Positions 49,614 through 59,982 of a stretch of 64,000 nt of DNA are shown here, piece by piece (within the stretch, counting starts at the first letter, position 1; each line of letters starts with the position of its first letter). Under the pieces are notes generated by a model, which made no database searches, was not told the origin of the DNA, and worked only from the letters and a program-made list of their open reading frames with translations. Made by a program: the position numbers and the translations under genes. This DNA is from Henckelia pumila. Its lineage: Eukaryota; Streptophyta; Magnoliopsida; Lamiales; Gesneriaceae. Location: NCBI RefSeq assembly GCF_033568475.1, contig NC_133120.1:86074151-86138150 (forward strand). Direction: 5' to 3'.

Positions 49614-50567
49614 ATTGATCGGAATATAATCTCATGAAATTTCCCACTAAATAGGCGTGCGAGTCTTAAAAATTAATGAGTTTTTCTCAGGAAATTTGCA
49701 TCGAACATTGCAATTTGTAATTGGAGGGGGAAAATAAGAAGAAAAAAGAAGCATAAAACCACTTAATTAAATCAATAAACTAATAAATCTTCCACTTTTC
49801 GATCAAAATTTAAATAAATAAATATATGGTAGCGCAAGAAAGTGCGTGCCAAAGTCTTGTCGATGTCGAAAGGAACAAAAACATGAGACAAATGTACGGC
49901 TCAAACAATTGATAACTTAGTTTATCCCAAATATTATCATGTTTCCCAAGTGGCAATAACAGTGGGATACGACAAATTAAAAATCATTTCCTCGTTGAAT
50001 TGAAATCAAAGTAGCTAGTGGTCAATATTAATTTTTAATAACAAGATGCTTGTGTTGTGCTTCCTTTTTATTCCTTTTTTCCTGATTTGAGTGAAACGTT
50101 TAATAAATAAAGAACTAAAAATATACGACACTTTAAGCACCTATAATGATGGCTGTTATTCTCAAATCAGTGGTAGTCTTATATATATATGCTCAAATTT
50201 AAGTGCATGTACTGTATATATCATCGATCCATTGTTAATGTACAAAATTTTACCTTAATATTTGAGGAAGCAAATTAAATGTTTGTATCCATATGTATTA
50301 CAAATCACCAACTCCGAGATGATCGCATACTATATCATAATCTACAACTCAGAAAAGAACATCAATTAGTATATATATGAAAGAAACTTTATGTTGCATA
50401 CACTCCATTTCCGAGTGACTACTTTGGTCAAATTTTTCTCTTTTTAATGAAAAAAATAATATCTAACGTTTTCCAATACAATTCGTTACACTAGCTCGTG
50501 AGGGTTATATAAATAAATAAAAAAAAAAAACAAATCGACCAAGGTTATAATTGTTTAATATTCCGGC
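49614..50567. other. Intergenic DNA, no gene seen
   Basis: AT-rich, without coding frames of note. The right end is the 3' region of the third S1-like gene. Confidence 0.45.
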
Positions 50568-51017
50568 TCACATCCAAGAGAAATTCTTTATCCAATTCCC
50601 TCCATGATCATTGCTCTTCCCAAAATAAATCCCATCCTCTTTCACGAGCCAAAAACATCTTCTATCCACACCACATCTATATTTGTCACGGCTCAGCCAA
50701 AACGCATCGAATTTCTTCCTTCTCCAAGCCCATTTTACGGTGCAAACGAATCGAGCCGGTCGCGACAAGAATCCCGTGTCGACGCTCCAACCATAGTCCT
50801 CGCGCTCTTGGAGTGCTCGGCCCCCCATGTCATCCCCATCTTCAGACGCACACCACACCACTAACGGCATTGAAGAGTTACTTGTGAACCCATTGATTAT
50901 ACGAACATCATAGGTTTTGGTGCTCAAGTGGGATATTGCCAGTTCTTTCAGTGAGGTTAATGTTTTGAATAATGTAAGAGAAAGGATAATGAGCAGTAGA
51001 AGATTGTGGGTTTTCAT
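50568..51017 (-). CDS. S-protein homologue (plant self-incompatibility S1 family), SPH 3
   Basis: A single-exon gene of 149 aa starting at ATG 51017 (MKTHNLLLLIILSLTLFKT, a signal peptide). The mature part shows KTYDVRIINGFTSNSSMPL, VVWCASEDGDDMGG, FVCTVKWAWRRKKFDAFW, YRCGVDRRCFW and GIYFGKSNDH. The four family cysteines are present. Its VxCxSxDxDxG core places it with SPH 1 and 2 in type, although it sits next to SPH 4 and 5. Secreted; ligand-like role inferred from the family only. Confidence 0.9.
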   Translation of the reverse strand: MKTHNLLLLIILSLTLFKTLTSLKELAISHLSTKTYDVRIINGFTSNSSMPLVVWCASEDGDDMGGRALQEREDYGWSVDTGFLSRPARFVCTVKWAWRRKKFDAFWLSRDKYRCGVDRRCFWLVKEDGIYFGKSNDHGGNWIKNFSWM

Positions 51018-51448
51018 TGTTAATTAATGGATATATTTTCAAGGGGTTTTTTTTAAAATTTATTTATGTGACATGGAAATTAAAGTAAGATCCTTTATTT
51101 TAGAGGAAAAGAACGTATAAATAGGAGTTTATGTGATCAGTTTGAGCTTAAGTGGAAGTAAAAGTGGAAATCTAGGCTAGCTAGGGAACACGATGTAATT
51201 AATAATAGCTAGTAATTAACCACGATATATATTGAATATATATATCAACGTTGCCAACAATTATACAAACGGAAAATAGCTAGTGAAAAGTATATATGTT
51301 TATTATTTTGTGTTTCGAGCATGTACGTACGTAAGTAAATAAAATGATTACAAAAAATAAATTATAAATTTTTTATTTCATGTATTATTATATATAATTT
51401 GTTCGATCTTGCCATTAATTAATACAAGATGATCGATCACATAATTAA
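51018..51448. other. Intergenic DNA between S1-like genes
   Basis: AT-rich spacer containing the upstream region of SPH 3. No gene or repeat recognised. Confidence 0.45.
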
Positions 51449-51883
51449 TTAGGTCGCAAATGGCCATCCAAATTGAAAATAAAACTGATTCCCGATCAGC
51501 AAATGAAAACCATGTTCATTGATTTTCCACGTACACGTCGTTTTGTAAGCACACCTAATATGATCTCGATCGTACAAAAAGACAGGGAAGTTCCCGTGCA
51601 AATTGATGCCAAGAGTCATGTCGCATGTAGCATAACTCAGTTGTTTAAGAAGCACGGGAGTAGTAAATGAAGATGAATTATTCCGAGAGGCGGTGTAGAT
51701 TCGCGGTAAATCGTTACCATTTGAGATGCAATATGAAGTTAGAGCATTGGTCGTGGAGTTGTTTATGAGCACAATTTTCCAATCGATCGAGCTCTGTGAA
51801 AACACACGGGGACTAAAGCTGGCAATCTGCAGGAAAAATAAACACAACAGCAAGTTTCTTGAAGTGTTAATAAAGGAAATCAT
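51449..51883 (-). CDS. S-protein homologue (plant self-incompatibility S1 family), SPH 4
   Basis: A single exon of 144 aa from ATG 51883, with a signal peptide (LLLCLFFLQIASFSPRVFSQ). The mature part has DWKIVLINNSTTNALTSYC, GNDLPRIYTASRNN, SYATCDMTLG, HIRCAYKTTCTWKINEHGFH and a final FQFGWPF. It has the same four cysteines but lacks the DDDxG motif of SPH 1-3. It is a close relative of SPH 5: WKIVLIN, NxLPRIY, CxMxLG and the SxNGF-type end correspond. A TATATATAAAA stretch lies about 60 bp upstream on the minus strand. Confidence 0.88.
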   Translation of the reverse strand: MISFINTSRNLLLCLFFLQIASFSPRVFSQSSIDWKIVLINNSTTNALTSYCISNGNDLPRIYTASRNNSSSFTTPVLLKQLSYATCDMTLGINLHGNFPVFLYDRDHIRCAYKTTCTWKINEHGFHLLIGNQFYFQFGWPFAT

Positions 51884-51936
51884 GGTTTTGAGTTCTTGTA
51901 AAACTTGTTTTTATGTGAAAATTTTCATGTATTGGA

Positions 51937-51947
51937 TTTTATATATA
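51937..51947 (-). promoter_or_regulatory. TATA box region of SPH 4
   Basis: The minus strand reads TATATATAAAA in the context CAAATGC, about 55-65 bp before the ATG. The same CAAATGCTATA context precedes SPH 5, so the promoter was duplicated with the gene. Confidence 0.5.
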
Positions 51948-52879
51948 GCATTTGAAATGTGGAGAGGTGTAACGGAAATAAATTCATGATATTATCAAGA
52001 AAAGAAAATAAGAAATAGATAATTATGAGGGGAGGTATTTATGGATAATGGAAATCTCTTTCTTGGATTCTTGGTGTTTAAAATGTGATACCCAAATTTA
52101 AATTAAGTTGCAAATAAATATTGAGGTGTGTGTCTATATCTATACAATATCATAATGCACGAGGGTGTTAGAATAATCGTTTTTTTGTCATTTTAATGGT
52201 TGTACCAAATTAATTAATCTTATTATTATTCAGTAAAACTAGCTAGCATATCATTACCCCGCTTTCTCACCTCCTTCTCCATATTCTTTTCTCGACCACT
52301 TCTTTTATAGTAGTGAAAATAAACCATGTTAATCTATAATTTCATTTAGTTTTTCAAATCAAATATTTAAAATAAAATAAATATGTGAATACATAGGTTT
52401 TATATATTATATTACACATGCAAAGTGTGTGTTTGGATGCTAATATATATATAATTTGAATATACCTATTATGAGACCGGTCGATCAAAAATATACATGT
52501 AGTGGGAAGTACTTTTCGACATAAAAGTCATATTTTTTTCATTAATCTCCATCTTAGCTTAAATAAATCATTGAGATAGTGTCTCTAAAGGTATGATGAA
52601 ATTATCAGGTTTTCTTTTTCATGTTGCCTCTATAGGTATTAGGTAGTGTCCTTAACCATCCAATATAAATTAACACACGTGCACTGTTTTTCAATGATTT
52701 AATATTTTTTTATTTTTCACAATTAAAAACGGACTCTATATAAACGCAACATATGTGCATAAAATGAACTGTACAAGCACGCAATACGTGTACAAAAAAG
52801 CACATTGTATAAGCAAGTAACGCGTACAATTAGATACTAGTATATATTATAATTTGAGTTCTTTGTTGTTGCCATTACA
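51948..52879. other. Intergenic DNA between SPH 4 and SPH 5
   Basis: AT-rich. Its left ~170 bp matches the upstream region of SPH 5 (aaatctctt, ttggattcttggtg and cccaaatttaaatt also appear at 53520-53580). The remainder holds nothing that I recognise. Confidence 0.5.
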
Positions 52880-53344
52880 TCACATTAGGTGATCATGAGA
52901 AGCCACAAATACTTGCTTTGGCCATGCAAATTGATAATTAAACGAATCCCCAACCTTCAAACTAAAACCATTTTCATTTATTCGCCACGAACAAGTTTGG
53001 TTTGCACACCTAGTTTGATCTCGATCGTACTCGAAAAGATCGATAGTCGCGCGCAAATTGTTTTTGCCAAGAATCATTTCACATATAACATAGCTCCTTT
53101 CACCAGAAAGCACAGGAGTTGTGAATAAAGTTGCATTCCAAGGGCCGACGTATATTCTTGGCAAATTGCGACCATTTGAACTGCAATCTGCTGTTAGTTC
53201 TCTGATTATGGATATGTTTATTAGCACAATCTTCCAATCGTTCGTGCTCTGTGAAAGCACACGAGGATTTATGAAGGCCATCAGGAAAATGAAACAAATG
53301 GACAAGTTTCTTGAAGTAGTATTCATGCAACTCATGGTTTTCAT
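52880..53344 (-). CDS. S-protein homologue (plant self-incompatibility S1 family), SPH 5
   Basis: A single exon of 154 aa from ATG 53344 (MKTMSCMNTTS). The signal peptide runs to about VLSQS. The mature part has NDWKIVLINISIIRELTADC, GRNLPRIYVG, SYVICEMILG, QTRCANQTCSWRINENGFSL and FNYQFAW, followed by a short extra tail (PKQVFVASHDHLM). It is a tandem duplicate of SPH 4 with the same motif order. A TATAAAAC box lies 52 bp upstream. Confidence 0.88.
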   Translation of the reverse strand: MKTMSCMNTTSRNLSICFIFLMAFINPRVLSQSTNDWKIVLINISIIRELTADCSSNGRNLPRIYVGPWNATLFTTPVLSGERSYVICEMILGKNNLRATIDLFEYDRDQTRCANQTCSWRINENGFSLKVGDSFNYQFAWPKQVFVASHDHLM

Positions 53345-53395
53345 TTCTTGTAGTTAAATTCTATGTGATGAAATTGTGTTATTTTGTATTGGGTG

Positions 53396-53403
53396 GTTTT
53401 ATA
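53396..53403 (-). promoter_or_regulatory. TATA box of SPH 5
   Basis: The minus strand reads TATAAAAC 52 bp before the ATG, in the context CAAATGCTATAAAA shared with SPH 4. Confidence 0.5.
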
Positions 53404-54835
53404 GCATTTGGAATGTGCATATATAGAAATAAATTTATATTAGAAATTTATAGTTAATAGGAGAGTAATTTATGTTGATAATAGAAATTTATAGTTAATA
53501 GGGGAGTAATTTAAGGATAAAGGAAATCTCTTGCCTGGATTATTGGTGATTCAAAAATTGTGCCCAAATTTAAATTTAGTTGAAAAGAAATATTGATTTA
53601 TATAGTATAGATATATATTTAAAATTTTGTATAAATCGTGAAATCTTTTACAAAATTTGTTTTTATCAATCGGTAAACGTTCATGATCAAATATATAGAT
53701 TAATATCGAATGCTGAGAAAAACAAATGTTTAAATACATTAATTCCTTTTCTATTCTCCTTAATTTTCTCCCTTCAATTTCATTTTCTTATTAATTTTTT
53801 AATCAACCAATTAAATAATACAAATTATTTCATACTTAACATAGTTATAATTCATTTACATATTAAAATTTTTTATTTCATTCAAATTAAATTAATCATA
53901 TATGATTTAAAATTTATAATAAAAAGTAATATTATATATATATTTTCATGCGTTGTGTGTGCAATGAAAGCTAGCTAGTAGTAGTATATAATAATGAAAG
54001 GCTTGAAAGCTAGACTCCTTATCAAACACATAAATGGCAAAATTATTTTGAAGTAAGGGTGTTAATTGCAATTTTAAAGTGTTTATACCAAGCTAGTTAC
54101 TGTGAGCTTTCCTCTTTATAATATAGAGTAGAAGTATAAATAAAATATGTCAATTTCTGGTATGATTAGTACATAGAGTTAAAATTGATTTTTCACGAGT
54201 AAATCGATCGATTTTATGGAACATGCTTGTGCCAACTACCAATTGCGTCGATTTTTAAATTTAATGGATTAATCATAACAATTATTCAAAACTATCAATA
54301 AAATAAATTGATATGAGTATAATAGAAAATGATTTCATTTGGGAATACATCCCAGTCCAAATCTAATATTCGGATATATATGTGATCACCCAAAACAAGG
54401 AGGCGTATTTTTTTTTTTCTTTTTTGAGTTGGGGTACAGTGGAATGTTGATATTTTTTTTAACTAAGATTTGAATTCGGGGCTTCATCTCATATTTAACA
54501 CTTTGATATCAAATTAGCAGTAAGTCAATGAGGGCATATTTCAATTTAAATCAGTGTTGATAGTATAAATTTAATATGTGCTAAATCAGATAATACAGAC
54601 AGTAGTATAGAAATTGTAAGATTTACTCATTGTTGAATTGAAAAACCAACTCAAGAGACTAATATTATGGGCTAAAATATGGACGCAAGACGCAGCTCCA
54701 CAAGTCATTGAACCTTTGCCTTCATTCACATGCAAGTATATATATATATGCCATTTCTATGTACCTTCTGCAGAGTCGACGCTTCCACATCTTCAAAGTC
54801 ATTGTCGATTAGTATGGACAGTAACATTAACTCAC
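53404..54835. other. Intergenic DNA, no gene seen
   Basis: AT-rich. A ~45-bp direct duplication (agaaatttatagttaatagg, twice) is at about 53440-53510. The rest shows no gene; the right end is the 3' flank of the FLIP-like gene. Confidence 0.5.
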
Positions 54836-57800
54836 TCATTCACTGCCGGATATGCTGAGCAAATGTGCAATCACATCTTCAAGTCTAGAAAAATGTTGCA
54901 AGAACAACTCACGAGCTTCACTCGGTTCGTCTCCGTCCCGTTTCCATTGAGAAATACCATCAACCATGATCTTTAAACCAGTCTGCAGCAATTCTACTCC
55001 TCTGCAGATTCCATCAGGAAATTTTCTTTTCTTATTGGGTTGTCTCTCTTTATCAATTTCCATCATATCACACGAAATAACAGCTGAATCGAGTTTTTGC
55101 AGATTTTTTTGGACAATCTGTTTCAGCATTCGACCTTCTTTGGCAAACATAGCTAAATGATCAGGACTTGGATGTGTCGTCTGACATGCCATTTCCTTCT
55201 CCAGGAATTCTTTTAACTTGGACATGAACCTTTCCTCGTCTACTTCGTTTCCATACTCCACATCAAATGACAATGCAGCATCTTGAGGCACGAATCTCCA
55301 TAATTGGTTGCAAGAAGTACGAGCCGCAAAATACCCAAATGCCGTGATTGCAAGATGAACAAACGCCCAGTGACGTTCCCTCAATATCACGTGGAAAAGC
55401 TCCCAAGCGGCTAAGCTTTTGGCGCAGTCTTCTGTATCTGCCAATTCCATGTGGCCAAGACCGGCCATGAAACAAGCTAGATTTGGTTTGCATAGAAAAA
55501 GTTGTCTATCTGATACTGGTGGCTTTGATATAAAGAGATTCTGAAGCTCTGAAATGACTCCGTCCATTTCATCGAACGAGTATAGATGCTTCATACTAGA
55601 AATGATCCCTAGCAATTCGCCAATGAGCCGGGCATAATTCTCTCTGCTTGTTTCATCTGCGGAAGTTTTGTACTTGCGAATAATGGTGACAAGGAACTTC
55701 AAAGTCTTCATTTCAGTATCAGATAGGCTGACCTGTCTAAAGATGCACAGAAAAGCTTCAATAACATCAAACTTTATTCAATCCTTTGCCAAGCAAATCT
55801 TTTACAATTTAAGAAAATGATAAATCATAGTAGTCTATATACTTACAGAGACTGCAATGCAGCACAAAGAGCAAAAACAGGACCGCCATAAACTCCAAAA
55901 TCACACTGTCCTGGAGACTTGCCTTCAAAGCTCTCCAAGAGGTCAAAATACTGAGTTACAATTCTTTGTTTGGCTGTGCTTCTATTCTTTTCTGAAAGGG
56001 AATTTAAGGGGAACCCTTCCATGACAAGTGCTGTATGCACACTAAATGAATACTGAGTTCGGTTGCTCTCAAATATCGAACCGTAAACTCGATCAACCAT
56101 CAGTGGCGGCCCATCAGTTGCAAGAACACATATTAATCTTGCGGTTTTTCGAAGAGCACTCTCAGAAAATAGTACTGATTCTCGAGACGTCATCCATAAT
56201 AGTGAGCAAAGCTTGTCAACAATGTCATTCATCATATCAGGCCCCGCATGACGTAAGACAAAACACCAAAGTTCAGCAACAATTTCCCAACATAAAAAGT
56301 GAGGGTGGAAAAGATTTTCTATCAAGAATGATTCTACTTCATTCCATGTCACACTAGAATCGATCGCCATGATCAGGAAAGTCTTCAAGTCATGAACAAC
56401 AGCACAAAACATAGGCCGGTAAGTCAGTTCATGCTTTTCACTAGAACCGCAAACAACAGGAATTCGCATAACAAGAATTAAAGAATAAACATCTTCATCT
56501 ACAAGTATATCCAAAAGCCATCCTAGCTTTCTGGAGAGACCAAGCCGGACATCTTCTTCTAGATCGGCTTTCAAGAGATTAAGAAATAAGGACACCCGAC
56601 CAAGAGAAAGCATTTTATCCTTGTTCATAACATCAGAACTCACTGAAAATATTTCATCTACTGAAATGTGAGCATTGTCACTGCTCACATCTTCAGCCAC
56701 CGAACTCACATTACTGCCACAACTAAATAGCCAGTCCAAAATTTCAAACTTGTCTTCTTGTTTTAGTTGACTTGAATTCAGTAGAGAGTTGATCAAGTGA
56801 AATGATGTTGGCTCCACAATTTCTGATAATATATCACTTGCAGATTTTAAATGTTCCACCTGGCAGAGTGAGATTCTGATGGTTAATATCAAGACGACAC
56901 AGAGTGTGATCTCTTTATAAGCAAGAAGGGCTTGCATTGGGTAATGTGAGCTAATTCTCACAGCATTGATCAAGTAAAACTTGGCCAGACGGAAGATCCT
57001 CTTAGCTTCAGCTTCGGTGTCTTTGTCCTTCTCCAAAAACGACAAAGTCTGAGAAGCACGTCTCAACGACTCCCTAGCCAATGAAATTAAGGTCATGATG
57101 ACGCTTGTTACATTCACTTTGACTGCTAAAGCACCCTTGCCAAACTGAAGGAGTGTAACTACCCCTTTCCATGACATATTTAGCAGGCTCACCAGACTGC
57201 CACCATCATTAGCTGCAACAACACCAAGTTCACATAGTTTTTCAACTGTGCAATTGGTTATTTGAATGATATGATCTCCATTTTCAGCCTCTTTGCAATC
57301 CCTTATATTATCATCCTCTGTTTTTGCAAGGCAGATATCCCAGTTTACACCATCACAGTATACCTTGCATAATCGTGTCACCCCATCAATGGCCACCAGT
57401 GCTGCCTTCAGTAATTCTGACCCTAAAGTGTTAATTCTCTGAACAGAAATCATGGAACAGAAAAATGTAATGAGCATTAGGATTCAGAAAATTCTTCACG
57501 TCAACTGAGCGACCAGCCTATATCAGACCCAAAGAAAAACTCGAAAAGATGATGATATACTCATTAACAGGAAGTAAGTTGTCTAGAAGAACCAACAACT
57601 TAAGGAAAATGTCGAATAAACTAAAAAGATGAATGAAGAAGATGTATTCAAAATGAAAAAAAGATAGAATGAGTGAAAAATAAATAAATATTTATGAAGC
57701 TCCATTGATGTTAGCTGAATCTCAAATAAAAGCATTGGAAATCTAATGATTGGACAATGTACATCGACATAACCTTTATTTCAGACGCCAAATCCTTGGT

Positions 57801-59492
57801 CAGAGATAACTGTTCTGAAATGAAATTCTCAATGCTGACCGTCAAGTCCTTACTAATGGAAACAGCATATCTAGCCAAAGCCGAATAACTAGCAGCAGAG
57901 TAGCTGAGCAAATCCAAAAGCAACTGAAGAAGAGTCGACAGATGTCATTAAAACACATGATTGGCAACTTGACAGTTTGCAGAACATACTAGAATTTACC
58001 TGAAAAAAGAAATTATGGTGATCTTCTTCTGGAGAATCCTCAGTCGACATTAGAGTCATTTTCAGATGCTTTCTGCACCACACGTTGGCCTAAGAATGGT
58101 ATGATCTCATGTCATTAATGAGTTAAGATCAATAGAAATAAGTTGTATGCAATGACAAATATCTGCCAGTCCAAATATTAGCAGCGGGAGACAAAAAGCT
58201 TACTTTTATCCCTAGGACAAGAAATTGTACTAGGCATCCTGATATATCCAGCTCTAAGCATTTAGCAGCCACGTGTAAAACCATTCTGTTCAATGTGCAC
58301 TGAGATACATCCAAGCAAGTGAAGTCTTCCCAAAATAGCTAAACTGTTAAGGTAAAAAGTGAGAGCAGAGGATGTTTTCATGCTTCAAGAACATAACTTG
58401 ACATGCTAAAGATTTTAATAGAGAAAAATGATGGTGTCAAGTCAATGCAAATATATTTGTTAAGAAGGAAAAACAGCACACTCACATTCTGAAATCCACT
58501 GGAAAACAAAAATAAAAAAACAGTCAAAACAGATTTTGAGAATCCATGGTACTTAACAAAACAATATATACACCACACCCATCATGACATCAAAGCAATT
58601 TGTGTGTTATAACATGATGGTGCAGGATAAAATAATGTTATCATTTTAGGATACTATTAAATACTCAACAACAGCATTCACTGTGGTATTCTCGCTTAAA
58701 TCTACTTCCTCCAATTCCTTGAGCAGTTGAACTCGATTCTCAACAACCTGAAAAATTGAAATTCCATATATGATAATCCAATCAACAGCAACAGAATGTG
58801 AACAGCAAACTTAAAGTAATCCCAAATCTTTTTTGTGTGCAATCCAACAGTTCCAATGAAATAAACTTTCTAAAAAGATAGTAATAACACAGAGTGTCTG
58901 TAACATAACAGGCTCAAAAAACACATGCCCATTCAAATGATGTTCCTTTTTTTCCTCACTGAAGGTTCATTGGTAACAATGGTACAGTTGGAACTCATCG
59001 ATGAATACAAATTATGACTCAATTTGTTTATTCCTCTACGTTCCATCCTCTTTCTTTTGCTTCTAGCTAGCTTCAAACACAGAATTGAAACTTCATGAAT
59101 TGCATATTGAAGACAGATTCAGTTATTAACTGAGGTAATTAGGACTGAATCCGCTGCTCATACTCTTTAACGATGCCTCACCTCCGTTTCCACATTCTTA
59201 ATGCCAGAAGTGTAGAACAGTAAGAACAAGGAACCAATCTAAGTTCGAAATGTACACCTCTATCGATCAATTAGCTAAATCTGACCCCATGAATCCCTAT
59301 AGCATGAAGCTAAACCTCCAAAGCCAACAAAAAAACAACTATAAATCCTCAAAAAACAGTTGAAGGAAAAATCAAAATACGAACAAAAATGCAATTCAAT
59401 TCAGACAAGGGGTGACACAAAAAGCTTACCTCAGAAGATTTAATGGCTTCGAGAAGCTTCAGCAAATCGCCACCTGAACTCGAGCTCTTCAT
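54836..59492 (-). CDS. FLIP/FIRRM-like protein (FIDGETIN-LIKE-1 interacting protein homologue)
   Basis: Seven exons in gene order: 59492-59430, 58747-58655, 58338-58204, 58089-58000, 57923-57774, 57438-55847 and 55727-54836. They give an unbroken 1004-aa protein with GT-AG junctions. The last intron uses the acceptor GGTCAG at 55728; an AG five bases earlier (acag) would hit a stop. The start is ATG 59492 (MKSSSSGGDLLKLLEAIKSS). The protein is helical and leucine-rich, without catalytic motifs. Conserved-looking blocks are FWEDFTCLDVSQCTLN, WCRKHLKMTLMSTEDS, LCELGVVAANDGGSLVSLLN and SWKGVVTLLQFGKGAL. From memory this matches plant FLIP, the homologue of human FIRRM/C1orf112, which acts with the AAA-ATPase FIGL1 in limiting meiotic crossovers. 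The name is from recall and unverified. Divergent from the ITPase gene. Confidence 0.72.
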
Positions 59493-59982
59493 TTTCGCCC
59501 AAAATTTGCGATAAATGCATCTGTCTCTTTGTAATGCCAATTTCTATTTTCCCGCCATGCCAATTTTGGTCGCACCCAGGCCACTCCAATGGTTTCATAA
59601 GTAAAAGAAATATATTAATATTATTTTTATAAAATATATAACACTCTATTTTTTTTTTGAAACAATATATAACACTCTATATATATATATAAATAGTTTT
59701 ATATCAAGTAAAATATTAGTTTTATAATCAATATATTGATGTTGCACAGGCACTTGCGGTTGCCTGATATATTTCTATAATTGTTTTTAGAATAAAATGA
59801 TGGAATCAATAATTTATATGTAGAGATGAGAATGAGAATACTTTTTTGCTTCTTTTTTTTCTTGGAAAAAAAAAATGATTTCTTAATATTTATGATTCAA
59901 AATTATTTAATTATTATTGACTTTAAGGTCATAATCCGATTCTCGGCGTACTCTTACTTCCTAGTGCAATATTCGCGGGAAA
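59493..59982. promoter_or_regulatory. Putative bidirectional promoter (FLIP-like / ITPase)
   Basis: The two start codons face away from each other across 490 bp, so both promoters and both leaders must fit in this gap. It has a duplicated atataacactctat sequence (around 59636-59685) and a short TA run, but no clear TATA box close to either start. An upstream ATG out of frame lies just before the FLIP-like start. Confidence 0.45.

Noticed and set aside
59493-59540. Longer start of the FLIP-like protein (MALQRDRC..)
   Set aside because: It begins with TTG. The ATG at 59492 gives a sensible first exon of 21 codons.
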